A stretch of DNA of 64,000 nucleotides from Nitrospiraceae bacterium (lineage in GTDB: Bacteria; Nitrospirota; Nitrospiria; Nitrospirales; UBA8639). The DNA lies in contig JACKFF010000002.1 in assembly GCA_020632595.1 (NCBI GenBank), positions 372,001 through 436,000 of the forward strand. The letters are read 5' to 3'. The notes under the pieces are model-generated. The model was not told where the DNA came from and made no database searches. It was given only the letters and a program-made list of their open reading frames with translations. Shown here in pieces: positions 55,176 to 64,000 of this stretch. How positions within the stretch are numbered: the stretch's first letter is position 1; every line of letters starts with the position of its first letter. Both the position numbers and the translations under genes were made by a program.

Positions 55176-56732
55176 CTATTCCCATTCGATCGTTGCTGGC
55201 GGTTTTGAGCTAATGTCATACACCACGCGGTTGATTCCTTGTACTTCATTGATAATCCGATTGGACATTTTGCCCAACACCTCTGGCGGAATCACCCCCC
55301 AGTCCGCAGTCATCCCGTCCGTACTAGTGACGGCACGAATGGCGATCACTGATTCGTAGGTTCGTTGGTCGCCCATGACTCCCACGGTTTGGATCGGCAG
55401 CAAGACTGCAAACGATTGCCAGATGATTCTTGAAAGTCCGGCTCGTTCAATTTCGTCTCGAACAATGGCATCCGCCTCACGAAGAATCGCTAGGCGCTCG
55501 GTGGTCACAGATCCAATGATGCGAATCGCTAACCCTGGACCGGGAAAGGGTTGTCTCCAGACAATATCCTCAGGTAGACCTAATTCCAATCCTAATTGCC
55601 GTACTTCATCTTTAAATAACTCTCGAAAGGGCTCAATCAGTTTGAATTTCATGCGCTTGGGCAAACCACCGACATTATGATGTGTTTTAATCGTTGCCGA
55701 TGGTCCCTTCACGCTCAGACTCTCGATCACATCAGGATAGAGTGTCCCCTGAACCAGAAACTCGACTTTACCTAAAGATACCGCTTCCTGTTCAAAAACC
55801 TTAATGAATTGACGACCAATGATTTTTCGTTTGCGTTCCGGGTCTGTTGTACGTCCCAGTGCTGCCAGAAATGTGGCTGCATGGTCGGCAATGCGAACCT
55901 TCAGATGATAGGCGGAATCGAACGTCGTTTGTAATTGTGCCACTTCATTCTTTCGCATGAGGCCATTGTCAATGAAGAGGCAGGTCAATTGGTCTCCGAT
56001 AGCCCGGTGGGCCAGAACAGCGGCCACAGTGGAATCCACTCCTCCGCTGAGTGCGCAAATGACCTTGCCGTCTCCAACAGTTTGCCGAATGTCTTGCACG
56101 GCCTGTTCAATGAATGACCCCATTGTCCAGGTTGGCTCGCAGTGGCAGATATGACGGGCAAAGTTTTGAAGAATCGTTGACCCATGAAGGGAGTGGATGA
56201 CTTCAGGGTGAAACTGGATACCAAAGAGCTGTTGGGTCTCATTGGAGGATTTCATCGCGGCGATCGGGGCATGGGCCGTGTGGGCGATCACATGAAATCC
56301 AGGTGGAAGCTGTTGAACCGAATCCCCATGGGACATCCAGACAGGAAATGCAATTGTGGGATCAAGGCCAAGAAATAAATTCGTATTGTCGTCAATGGTC
56401 AGATCGGCTCGACCAAATTCACGATGCGGTGTGGGGTTGACGGTTCCGCCACATTGATGAGCGAGCAATTGCATCCCATAGCAGATCCCCAGAATGGGTA
56501 TGGCAAGATCAAAGATTTGACTATCAATTTTCGGAGAATGGGCCTGAGTGACGCTGGCGGGTCCTCCCGAAAAAATAATCCCTTTGGGGTGATAGTGCAG
56601 GATATCCTGAACCGTCGCCTGCGAGGGGAGAATCACGGAAAAAATGTGGAATTCGCGTATCCGCCGTGCAATGAGTTGCGTATACTGCGATCCAAAATCC
56701 AGAATGACAATGGTATCGTGGTGCGAGTGCAT
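55176..56732 (-). CDS. guaA: GMP synthase (glutamine-hydrolysing)
   Basis: 518 residues. Converts XMP to GMP with glutamine nitrogen. Class I amidotransferase triad Cys84 (GICYGMQ), His175 and Glu177 (FHPEV); ATP-pyrophosphatase loop SGGVDS (229-234); C-terminal dimer domain ending in IEWE. It follows guaB by about 60 bp, and both act consecutively in guanine nucleotide synthesis. Confidence 0.98.
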   Translation of the reverse strand: MHSHHDTIVILDFGSQYTQLIARRIREFHIFSVILPSQATVQDILHYHPKGIIFSGGPASVTQAHSPKIDSQIFDLAIPILGICYGMQLLAHQCGGTVNPTPHREFGRADLTIDDNTNLFLGLDPTIAFPVWMSHGDSVQQLPPGFHVIAHTAHAPIAAMKSSNETQQLFGIQFHPEVIHSLHGSTILQNFARHICHCEPTWTMGSFIEQAVQDIRQTVGDGKVICALSGGVDSTVAAVLAHRAIGDQLTCLFIDNGLMRKNEVAQLQTTFDSAYHLKVRIADHAATFLAALGRTTDPERKRKIIGRQFIKVFEQEAVSLGKVEFLVQGTLYPDVIESLSVKGPSATIKTHHNVGGLPKRMKFKLIEPFRELFKDEVRQLGLELGLPEDIVWRQPFPGPGLAIRIIGSVTTERLAILREADAIVRDEIERAGLSRIIWQSFAVLLPIQTVGVMGDQRTYESVIAIRAVTSTDGMTADWGVIPPEVLGKMSNRIINEVQGINRVVYDISSKPPATIEWE

Positions 56733-56790
56733 GGCGTGCCGGTCAATTGATCAAAAGGGGACCTGACTAATCTGGGGACGGAATCAGATC

Positions 56791-58251
56791 TTAGTCAGCC
56801 CGATAATTGGGGGCCTCCTTCGTAATCACCACATCATGAACGTGGGCTTCTCGGAGGCCTGCAGAGGTAAGTTGAATGAACTGGGCATTCTGCTGAAGTT
56901 CTTCGATTGTTCGACATCCGCAATACCCCATTCCTGCCTTCAGTCCTCCAACCAATTGATAGACCATGACCGCGAGGTTTCCTTTGTAGGGAACGCGGGC
57001 TTCAATGCCTTCAGGGACTAATTTTGAAGATTCGCGGCCCTCTTGAAAGTAGCGATCCTTTCCGCCGCGTTCCATGGCTCCCAGTGATCCCATCCCTCGA
57101 TATTCCTTGTAGGTCCGGCCTTGATACAACACCGTTTCCCCTGGAGATTCTTCGGTTCCCGCAAACAGGGATCCGATCATCACGCAAGAGGCTCCGGCCG
57201 CGAGGGCTTTAGTGAGATCTCCAGAATATTTAATGCCTCCATCAGCAATCAAAGGGATTTGGTGTTCTTTGGCGATGGTGGCGCAATCCGCAACGGCGGT
57301 CAATTGTGGGACTCCGGCTCCTGATACGATTCTGGTGGTGCAGATTGAGCCTGGCCCGACTCCAACTTTGATAGCATCCGCTCCAGCCTTAATAAGATCA
57401 AGGGTGGCAGCAGAGGTTGCAACATTTCCTGCCATTATTTCCAGGTCGGGATAGCGGGATTTAATATCCTTGACCTTGTCTAGGACGCTTTGGGAGTGCC
57501 CATGGGCGGTATCGACAACGATTAGATCAATCCCAGCTTTTGTGAGCCGCTCCAGGCGTTCTTCCACATCGGGTCCGACCCCGACTGCCGCGCCAACGCG
57601 TAACCGTCCGTGTGCATCTTTGCAGGCAAAGGGATATTTGATTTTTTTCTGAATGTCTTTGATGGTGATCAACCCTTTTAACTCAAATTGATCATTGACA
57701 ACAGGAAGTTTTTCAATGCGATGCTCATGAAGAATTGCCTGGGCCTGGTCTAATCCCGTACCTTCAGGGGCAGTCACGAGGTTGTTTTTAGTCATAACTT
57801 GAGCAACTTTGAGATCCAATCGGTTTTCAAAACGAAGATCGCGGTTCGTTAAGATGCCGACCAATTTGCCATCTTTGGTTACAGGGATTCCAGATATGCG
57901 ATAGGTCGCCATAAGATGGTGCGCATCGCGAATGGTATGATCAGGGGAGATGGTGATTGGAGAAAGGATCATCCCGCTTTCTGATTTTTTAACCTTATCG
58001 ACTTCTGATGCCTGCATGTCAGGGGAGAGGGCGCGGTGAATTATTCCAATTCCCCCTTCGCGTGCTATCGCAATGGCCAATCGCCCTTCGGTTACGGTGT
58101 CCATGGCCGCGCTCAGAATTGGGATGTTAATCCGAATATTTCGCGTGAGTTGGGTTGAGGGATCAACCTCAGAGGGTATAATATTTGAGTGGCGCGGCAC
58201 CAGAACCACGTCGTCAAAAGTGAGTCCCATTCGTAATTGTTTTTCCAGCAT
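56791..58251 (-). CDS. guaB: IMP dehydrogenase
   Basis: 486 residues. Oxidises IMP to XMP with NAD. The TIM barrel is interrupted by two CBS domains (about 95-205), and the catalytic Cys304 lies in GPGSICTTRIVSG; the flap region RYFQEG and the MGYCGC block follow. First gene of the gua run. No riboswitch was recognised in the 5' region. Confidence 0.98.
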   Translation of the reverse strand: MLEKQLRMGLTFDDVVLVPRHSNIIPSEVDPSTQLTRNIRINIPILSAAMDTVTEGRLAIAIAREGGIGIIHRALSPDMQASEVDKVKKSESGMILSPITISPDHTIRDAHHLMATYRISGIPVTKDGKLVGILTNRDLRFENRLDLKVAQVMTKNNLVTAPEGTGLDQAQAILHEHRIEKLPVVNDQFELKGLITIKDIQKKIKYPFACKDAHGRLRVGAAVGVGPDVEERLERLTKAGIDLIVVDTAHGHSQSVLDKVKDIKSRYPDLEIMAGNVATSAATLDLIKAGADAIKVGVGPGSICTTRIVSGAGVPQLTAVADCATIAKEHQIPLIADGGIKYSGDLTKALAAGASCVMIGSLFAGTEESPGETVLYQGRTYKEYRGMGSLGAMERGGKDRYFQEGRESSKLVPEGIEARVPYKGNLAVMVYQLVGGLKAGMGYCGCRTIEELQQNAQFIQLTSAGLREAHVHDVVITKEAPNYRAD

Positions 58252-58442
58252 GAGTTAGGCCTTGTTTTTCGTCCCCTGCCGAATCGTGCATGCGATAAAA
58301 TTTTTCATCTTAATTTTCTTTTGAAGGGCAGTCAATGTGCCTTTTATTATACGTGATGGTCTTATCAAGAGAATGTACAACACGGCTCAGGTTCAGCAGC
58401 AAAGGTATTGCTGTACCGTGGAATCCGATTCGGCCTTATGAA

Positions 58443-58479
58443 AAATGCCAAAGGGTAATCCCTATACCCTCTGGCATTT
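58443..58479 (-). terminator. Intrinsic terminator of the NHL-repeat gene
   Basis: On the minus strand AAATGCCAGAGGGT and ACCCTTTGGCATTT form a stem followed by TTC, 50 bp past the stop of the NHL gene. Confidence 0.75.
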
Positions 58480-58527
58480 GTTGTTAATGTGTGTGGTTGT
58501 TTCCTGGGTTCTGCCAGAGCGATGTGG

Positions 58528-61470
58528 CTATTCTGCTGCCTCAGGAATAAAGGCCATCGTTTCCTCTTCCTGGAAATGATCTTCAGCTTCCTCTGCCGGC
58601 ATAAATTCTTGAACTCGCATGTTTCCGCTATCAACTGAATAGACGTGTCCTCTTGAGTCAGCACCAATTCCATAGGGAAAATTGAATTGGCCATCCTGAG
58701 ATCCGAAGCCGCCCCATTGGGTGATAAAGTTACCGTCTCGATCAAACTTTTGGATGCGTTGGTTGCCGGTATCACTCACAAATACGTCTCCTGATTCATC
58801 TACTGCCACACCCCAGGGCGATCGAAACTGCCCAGGTTCTTGTGCCTGAGCGCTGCTGGCATGGCCTGGCCCAATGCCTCCGCCCCATTTGGTAAGTAAT
58901 TGGGGGAGGACGTTTGAGCTGGTATCAAATTTTTGAATCCGATGATTACCCATGTCGACTACATAGACGGTTCCATCTGTTTGATCCACAGCAATGCCTC
59001 GCGCAAAATAAAATTGTCCGTCCCCGTTTCCAAAGCTTCCCCACTGCATAATGAATTCTCCGGTTTCATCAAACTTTTGAACCCGGAAGTTGGCACTATC
59101 TACGACATACAGATACCCGCGGACTCGGTCGACCGCGACTCCCCATGGAGCATTAAACTGTCCTTCGCCATTCCCGCGTGATCCCAGTTTCATCATATAA
59201 TGGCCTAATTTCCCATCAAACTTTTGAACCCGATGGTTATTGGTGTCAGCCACATACACATTCCCATTTCCATCGCATGCGATGCCCGTAGGATTATTGA
59301 AACCCCCATTAGCGGATCCGAAATTTCCCCATAACAGTATGAAATTTCCATTTCTGTCGAATTTCTGGATGCGGTTGTTCCCGTTATCAACGACAAACAA
59401 TGACCCTTGGCGATCAATCGTTAGGCCGTATAGAGGGCTAATAAATTCTCCACCATGGAGAAGGGAAGCTCCACGGCCTGGTTTTCCCCACTTGGCGACA
59501 CAAATATACCCAGAGGTGTTGAGAAGGATGCTGGTGCTGGCGGGAACAGAAACGTTGTTATTGGCGTCTTTGAACCAAACGTAGACGGTTTTTGTGCCAT
59601 CGGTTGGCGAGGTGGTAAAAGGAATCGTGGCTCCAAATTTTTGTTCCGGTTCCACTTCAACCCACCCAGGCATGGTCCCGCTTGGGGTCATGGGGTTTTC
59701 AGAGATGAAATAGGCGGCCACTCCGCTATCCACGTCTTTAGCTGAGATGGTGGCGACCATATCAGGACTATTGGTCATGTAGGCCCCATGATTAATGACG
59801 ATGTCAGGATTTTGAGGTGCTGAGATGTCGATTAAAACTGGAATAGCTGTCTGCTCTTCAGATAGCCGGCTTTCTGCTCCATCTTCGGTCACCGATGTCA
59901 TAGCATAAAAATATGCCGTGTTATTCGTGAGGCCACTATGGATATATGGAGTGGTCACACCTTCAATCTTTGTAGAGGTGTCTGTGGAGAGGTTTGGTTC
60001 AGTACTAAAATAGAGGTTGTAACTGACAGCATTTGGAACTTCGAGCCAACTAAGGATGTTTTCTGTATCTCCGGGTTTGACGGCAAGGTTGATGGGGGCA
60101 GTAAGATCGCTGGCAATTCGTTTTTCTTGTTTGCCTCGATTGAGTTCATCCTCAGTTGGGGCAAACTTGGTTAAACGGTGGTTGCCGCTGTCTATGACGT
60201 ACACATATCCTTCTTTGTCCACCGCAATCCCTGACGGGAAATTCAGTTGCCCTTCAGTTAATCCCCGATTTCCCCACGAAGTGAGATAGGTCCCGCTAGA
60301 ATCAAACTTTTGGACACGGTGATTTCCGCTGTCGACGACATACACATATCCCAAAGCGTCGCAGGCGACTCCCCATGGGGCTTTAAATTGACCTGGGGCA
60401 TTCCCTTCCTTCCCCCACTTCAGGAGGAAGTTACCACGTGCATCAAATTTTTGAATCCGATTGTTCCCCTCATCGGCAATATAAATATTTCCGACAAAGT
60501 CAACGGCGAGGCCGCGGGGATAAAAGAAGGCGCCGTCATATCCCCCATCACGCCCCCACTTAAGCACAGGGGAGCCGTCGGAAAGGAATTTTTGAATTCT
60601 GGCATTGCTGGTATCTGAGACAAACAGATTGCCTTGAGAATCGGTGGTAACACCCCAGGGGACATCGAATTTCCCCGCTTCCGCCCCTCGCCAGGCAAAA
60701 CCGAATTTTCCCCAGGCATTAATAATATTTCCTTCGGAATCAAACTTTTGGATGCGGTTGTTCCCACTGTCGGCCACATACACATCTCCTTCTGGGGATG
60801 TGGCAATGCCCCGTGGGTAATAAAATTTTCCTTCGGTTGAATCAGGTTCGTCACCCCAACGTGCAAGAAATTTTCCCGATTGGTCAAACTTCTGAATCGA
60901 ATGATTGTCTGTATCGCCGACATAGATGTTTCCGTCTTTATCTATAGCAATGCCGGTTGGTGATTTAAATTCTCCATCGTCGACGCCTTCACACCCGATT
61001 TGCATCACGGGGAGGTAGGGCGAAGGGATGGACATTACCTCTTCAGATAAGGGGCTTTCTCCTTCTTCCGTAACCACGGAAATGGCATAGTGGTAACAAA
61101 AGTTATTAGCTAGGTCGTTATGTTCGTAAGGCGAGATCGCTCCTTCAATGCAATTGGATTTTTCTTTGGTTATCCCAACTTTTGGGATAAAATCCTCTTG
61201 TCCTGCGACTGGCCTGGTAAGTTCGTTGGGCTTAATTTGAACGCCCTTGGTGGTCAGGAAATAAACGTTGTAATACAGGGCTCCCGGAACAGGATCCCAG
61301 GTCAGGGTAATTCGCGTATGATCAGGGTTAGCGCGTAGGTTCGCTGGTGCCGGTGGAATATTGGCATCCTCGTTTTGTCCTGCTCCCCAGTCTTCCGCTC
61401 CACTTTCTATGGTCAACGTTTGTTGATAGAGCGGATTTCCAAAAAATAAAACATTGAGAAGTTTTGTCAT
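58528..61470 (-). CDS. Twin six-bladed NHL beta-propeller protein with FN3 domains
   Basis: 980 residues. An FN3-like domain (about 38-130) leads into six NHL repeats (about 150-450; units like PTGIAIDKDGNIYVGDTDNH followed by IQKFDxxGxFLxxWG), a second FN3-like region (about 465-550), a Ser/Pro-rich linker domain, and six further NHL repeats (about 655-960). Each set fits one six-bladed propeller. The ends are acidic (EEAEDHFQEEE). No clear signal peptide is seen at the N-terminus, although the FN3/NHL layout suggests a surface or secreted scaffold. Function unknown. Confidence 0.9.
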   Translation of the reverse strand: MTKLLNVLFFGNPLYQQTLTIESGAEDWGAGQNEDANIPPAPANLRANPDHTRITLTWDPVPGALYYNVYFLTTKGVQIKPNELTRPVAGQEDFIPKVGITKEKSNCIEGAISPYEHNDLANNFCYHYAISVVTEEGESPLSEEVMSIPSPYLPVMQIGCEGVDDGEFKSPTGIAIDKDGNIYVGDTDNHSIQKFDQSGKFLARWGDEPDSTEGKFYYPRGIATSPEGDVYVADSGNNRIQKFDSEGNIINAWGKFGFAWRGAEAGKFDVPWGVTTDSQGNLFVSDTSNARIQKFLSDGSPVLKWGRDGGYDGAFFYPRGLAVDFVGNIYIADEGNNRIQKFDARGNFLLKWGKEGNAPGQFKAPWGVACDALGYVYVVDSGNHRVQKFDSSGTYLTSWGNRGLTEGQLNFPSGIAVDKEGYVYVIDSGNHRLTKFAPTEDELNRGKQEKRIASDLTAPINLAVKPGDTENILSWLEVPNAVSYNLYFSTEPNLSTDTSTKIEGVTTPYIHSGLTNNTAYFYAMTSVTEDGAESRLSEEQTAIPVLIDISAPQNPDIVINHGAYMTNSPDMVATISAKDVDSGVAAYFISENPMTPSGTMPGWVEVEPEQKFGATIPFTTSPTDGTKTVYVWFKDANNNVSVPASTSILLNTSGYICVAKWGKPGRGASLLHGGEFISPLYGLTIDRQGSLFVVDNGNNRIQKFDRNGNFILLWGNFGSANGGFNNPTGIACDGNGNVYVADTNNHRVQKFDGKLGHYMMKLGSRGNGEGQFNAPWGVAVDRVRGYLYVVDSANFRVQKFDETGEFIMQWGSFGNGDGQFYFARGIAVDQTDGTVYVVDMGNHRIQKFDTSSNVLPQLLTKWGGGIGPGHASSAQAQEPGQFRSPWGVAVDESGDVFVSDTGNQRIQKFDRDGNFITQWGGFGSQDGQFNFPYGIGADSRGHVYSVDSGNMRVQEFMPAEEAEDHFQEEETMAFIPEAAE

Positions 61471-61745
61471 ACTAATCCCCTGAAACTGATGAGTCAGTTG
61501 TGTGAAATTTGTAATTTATGCAATAAATACAATGACTTACGGCAAAGTCTACCAGGAGAAAAAGAGGGAAGTCAAGGAAAGTCGTAGCAAGCTATTTACC
61601 TCTAAGCCTTCTTTGACAACAAGTCAAAGACGAGGAATTCCAGATTATTCTATTGGAGTAAAGTTGAGATCTAAAGGTCCAAAAAATTTACCCTTCCGTT
61701 ATCAGCAAATAATAGGCGAGAATGCGAGAGAGATTCACGACTACT

Positions 61746-61967
61746 TTAAGATGGTTGGGCAATTCCTGATTTTGTGACGTTGGCAGCCTGTGGACCCTTT
61801 GCTCCCTCTACCAAGTCAAATTCTACCGATTCCCCCTCTTTTAGAGATTTAAATCCGTCTTCTTGAAGTGCGGAATAATGCACAAAGACATCCTGTCCGC
61901 CTTCAACCTGAATGAAGCCAAAACCTTTACGATCATTAAACCATTTTACCGTTCCCTTACTTCTCAT
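61746..61967 (-). CDS. Cold-shock protein (CspA family)
   Basis: 73 residues. Single cold-shock domain with RNP1 KGFGFIQ and RNP2 VFVHYSAL; binds single-stranded RNA and DNA and melts RNA structure. GGGGAGGG lies seven bases before the chosen ATG, so the frame's upstream ATG at 61982 is not the start. A promoter-like site and a terminator-like hairpin lie in the leader. Confidence 0.96.
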   Translation of the reverse strand: MRSKGTVKWFNDRKGFGFIQVEGGQDVFVHYSALQEDGFKSLKEGESVEFDLVEGAKGPQAANVTKSGIAQPS

Positions 61968-62024
61968 GATGGCCCTCCCCATTAGAGTACTTGTGGATAT
62001 ACATTACAAAAAAGTTATGCGCGC

Positions 62025-62068
62025 TTAAAAAGAAAAGCCGAAAAAGGAGCTAATTCCTCTCTCGGCTT
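62025..62068 (-). terminator. Terminator-like hairpin in the cold-shock leader
   Basis: On the minus strand AAGCCGAGAGAGGAA pairs imperfectly with TTCCTTTTTCGGCTT-like arms around TTAGC, followed by TTCTTTTTAA. It lies about 58 bases upstream of the csp start codon, downstream of the likely promoter, as an attenuator would. Confidence 0.55.
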
Positions 62069-62117
62069 CACGGCGTAATATTCTTCTCACTTCTTTACCC
62101 ATTACAAAAACGGAGAG

Positions 62118-62146
62118 GATGTAGCACAGTTTGCAGAATCTGTCAA
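62118..62146 (-). promoter_or_regulatory. Sigma-70-type promoter of the cold-shock gene
   Basis: A consensus TTGACA (-35, 62146-62141) and TACATC (-10, 62123-62118) are separated by 17 bp. The predicted start near 62111 gives a leader of about 144 bases before the csp ATG. Confidence 0.6.
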
Positions 62147-62206
62147 TAAATGACAGGAGGAAATTCCTTCCCTACTATTCGCCTATAGGCTAATTATTTC
62201 AGATAT

Positions 62207-63373
62207 TTGCTTGAAAATGAGCAGAGGGGCCATTTTAATCAAACAACATTTTTCATCACCTTCAACTTATTTGAATTGTCCAAGGCCTTGATCAGACTTC
62301 TCGATCGGTACATTTTTTTTGAGTTGCTTCCCCCGTTTTTGACCAGCCTGACCGGATTGTGTTTCATCATTTTTACCAAGGAAATGCTACGGCTGGTGGA
62401 TTTAGTGGTCTCCCGAGGAATTAGCTTGGCGGCCTTGGGGTCTATTGTGCTGCATTTGCTTCCATCATTTTTAGTCCTAACCTTACCAATTGCTTGCTTG
62501 ATTGCCTCAATTTCGGCCTTTAATCGCCTGTCGTTTGACAATGAGGTCATTGCCATTCGAGCTGCGGGGGTCAGTTTTTGGCGAATCAACCTTCCTGTGG
62601 TGGTTTTTTCCGGCATCGTATTTCTCTTAACGGTATATCTTTCTCAATGGGGGCAGCCGTGGGCCAATGTGTCATTGAAGACTTTGGCCCTCAGCGTCAT
62701 TGAAGATGAGTTGACTCTTGCAGTTGATTCGGGGGTGTTTAATGAACCGATCCCCGGACTCATGGTGTATGTGCCACATTCGGAGAATGCTTCTGGGGAT
62801 AAGGGAATCTTCATTTCGGACCAACGCAATCCGGAGCAACCATTGATAATTGTGGCGGAGAATTTTCACATGTTGAAACAGAGCGAACGTCAGCAGTTTG
62901 GCATTCGATTGTTTAAGGGTGCCATTCATCAAATCCCCAAAGATGCCAATAGTTTTCACCGGGTCATTTTTGATACCTATGATTTTTGGCTCTCTTCGCC
63001 TTTTACCTCAGTGAAAGATAAGACAAAACGGAAATCCTATCAAACCCTCACTCAGCAATTGGAGGAATCAGGTGGAACGGACGCTGGAGCTCTTCGACGA
63101 TTAGTAGAGTTTCATAAAGATACCGCCTTTCCGGTTGCCACCTTTGTGCTGGGGTTATTGGGCGTCCCGGTGGGGATTGTGTCGAAGCGGTCCGGGAAAG
63201 CTGGGGGGTTTGCGATTGGGGTTGGCGTGGTGATCGGATTTTATTTATTAAATGTATTGGGAGAGTTTCTCGTGACGACTTTGGTGATCTCTCCATTTTT
63301 AGGTGCGTGGATGCCTAACCTTATCCTCGCCTGCTTCACAGGGTTCCTGCTATTTCAAGCTGGAAAACAATGA
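62207..63373 (+). CDS. lptF: LPS export permease LptF
   Basis: 388 residues from a TTG; a later start is possible because the first 25 residues are not hydrophobic and no ribosome site is obvious. YjgP/YjgQ fold: three membrane helices at each end flanking a periplasmic beta-jellyroll. LLDRYIFFELLPPFLTSL opens the first helix; GLLGVPVGIVSKRSGKAGGFAIGV is the family loop. With LptG and LptB it extracts lipopolysaccharide from the inner membrane. 28 bp before lptG. Confidence 0.92.
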   Translation: MLENEQRGHFNQTTFFITFNLFELSKALIRLLDRYIFFELLPPFLTSLTGLCFIIFTKEMLRLVDLVVSRGISLAALGSIVLHLLPSFLVLTLPIACLIASISAFNRLSFDNEVIAIRAAGVSFWRINLPVVVFSGIVFLLTVYLSQWGQPWANVSLKTLALSVIEDELTLAVDSGVFNEPIPGLMVYVPHSENASGDKGIFISDQRNPEQPLIIVAENFHMLKQSERQQFGIRLFKGAIHQIPKDANSFHRVIFDTYDFWLSSPFTSVKDKTKRKSYQTLTQQLEESGGTDAGALRRLVEFHKDTAFPVATFVLGLLGVPVGIVSKRSGKAGGFAIGVGVVIGFYLLNVLGEFLVTTLVISPFLGAWMPNLILACFTGFLLFQAGKQ

Positions 63374-63401
63374 TCCAGAATTTTTGCCAGTCTTTTAGAT
63401 C

Positions 63402-64000
63402 ATGAAAAAAATTTCTTGGTATGTGTTTGGGAAATTCGGTCGCGTCTTCGTAATGTGCCTTGTAACCGTGTTGACGATTTATCTTGTCGTGGATTTTTTC
63501 GAAAAATTAAGGAAGTTTTTGAAATATGACGCAGATCTAACCGTTATTTTCAGTTTTTTTGTCTATCGAATTCCCGAAATTGCTTTTTTATTAGCCCCGC
63601 TGGCGGCGTTAATGGCGTCAATCTTGACGATTTGTGGGCTTAATCGGACTCGTGAAATCACGGCGATGCGCAGTTGTGGGTTAAGCTTTTATCAAATTGC
63701 CATTCCCTTTTTTGTCTTTGGCGGGCTTGTGACTGTCGTGGGTCTGGGTCTAACGGCGGTGTTGATTCCTCTGGCCAATATTAAAGCTGAATTTGTTCAA
63801 TCGGTCTTGATCCAAAACAAACCAGAACCCCTCTTACTTACTCCGGAACGTTTGTGGCTTCGGGTGGGACGAAATCACCTTATGCGGATCGATTCCGTGA
63901 CAGATGATGGGTTTCGTTTGAATGGTATTCACCAGTACACACTTGATGATCGCTTCAGTATCAAAGGCATTCTGGAAGGAAGATGGGCAACATTTGTCGA
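63402..64000 (+). CDS. lptG: LPS export permease LptG, cut by window end
   Basis: 199 codons are visible. They start MKKISWYVFGKFGRVF, then two more helices (FLLAPLAALMASILTICGL) and the start of the periplasmic domain. The order lptF-lptG and the shared YjgQ-type signature RTREITAMRSCGLSFYQI identify it. The C-terminal half lies outside the window. Confidence 0.92.
   Translation, partial: MKKISWYVFGKFGRVFVMCLVTVLTIYLVVDFFEKLRKFLKYDADLTVIFSFFVYRIPEIAFLLAPLAALMASILTICGLNRTREITAMRSCGLSFYQIAIPFFVFGGLVTVVGLGLTAVLIPLANIKAEFVQSVLIQNKPEPLLLTPERLWLRVGRNHLMRIDSVTDDGFRLNGIHQYTLDDRFSIKGILEGRWATFV

Noticed and set aside
61502..61777. A 91-residue plus-strand frame overlapping the cold-shock gene
   Set aside because: It overlaps the real csp gene at its end and has no ribosome site or recognised product.

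Overview
The window looks like a chromosomal segment of a Gram-negative, Nitrospira-like bacterium (phylum Nitrospirota). This is inferred from the combination of lipoproteins, LptF/LptG and RND/TolC-type envelope genes with a complete Pup/UBact-proteasome locus, which is rare outside actinobacteria but reported in Nitrospirae, and a SmbP-like metal-binding protein known from nitrifiers. No rRNA, tRNA, CRISPR array or intact transposase was recognised.

Layout. 0-3.4 kb: a minus-strand copper cluster with a CPC-type P1B ATPase (cut by the window edge), a tiny membrane-anchor protein, a CopZ-like chaperone and an ECF sigma factor with a cysteine-rich tail like the metal-responsive CorE type. 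3.5-13.9 kb: mixed single genes (deoxyribose-phosphate aldolase, aldo/keto reductase, PAS/zinc protein, Lys-rich histone-like protein, four-CBS protein, alcohol dehydrogenase, HEAT-like protein, SemiSWEET, SGNH hydrolase), interrupted by copies of a short palindromic repeat with terminal inverted repeats. 13.9-15.2 kb carries no convincing gene. 15.2-25 kb: MFS transporter, YnfA, DUF1326/DUF2182 pair, GlgC, glutathione peroxidase, DEAD-box helicase, SmbP-like lipoprotein, FKBP isomerase, and a sulfite-oxidase-fold protein.

25-40.6 kb is dominated by protein turnover. After an enolase-superfamily enzyme come an active/inactive M16 peptidase pair, an M48 lipoprotein peptidase, a beta-propeller lipoprotein, a ClpX with an enlarged zinc domain, an RRM protein, and then the centrepiece: ARC/Mpa ATPase, Dop, a 71-residue Pup/UBact protein, proteasome beta (with Thr1/Asp17/Lys33 in place) and alpha subunits, and PafA ligase, all in one tight plus-strand operon. 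This operon encodes tagging, untagging, unfolding and degradation together.

40.6-47.6 kb: a long gene-free leader followed by an AT-richer RND efflux set (lipoprotein adaptor, HAE1-type pump, outer-membrane lipoprotein) that may have been acquired by transfer. 48-64 kb: M20 amidohydrolase, UDP-glucuronate decarboxylase-like epimerase, a Tat-exported molybdoenzyme, a minus-strand guaB-guaA-rluB-aspS run, a 980-residue twin NHL beta-propeller protein, a cold-shock protein whose leader contains a terminator-like hairpin, and the start of lptF-lptG (the latter cut by the window end).
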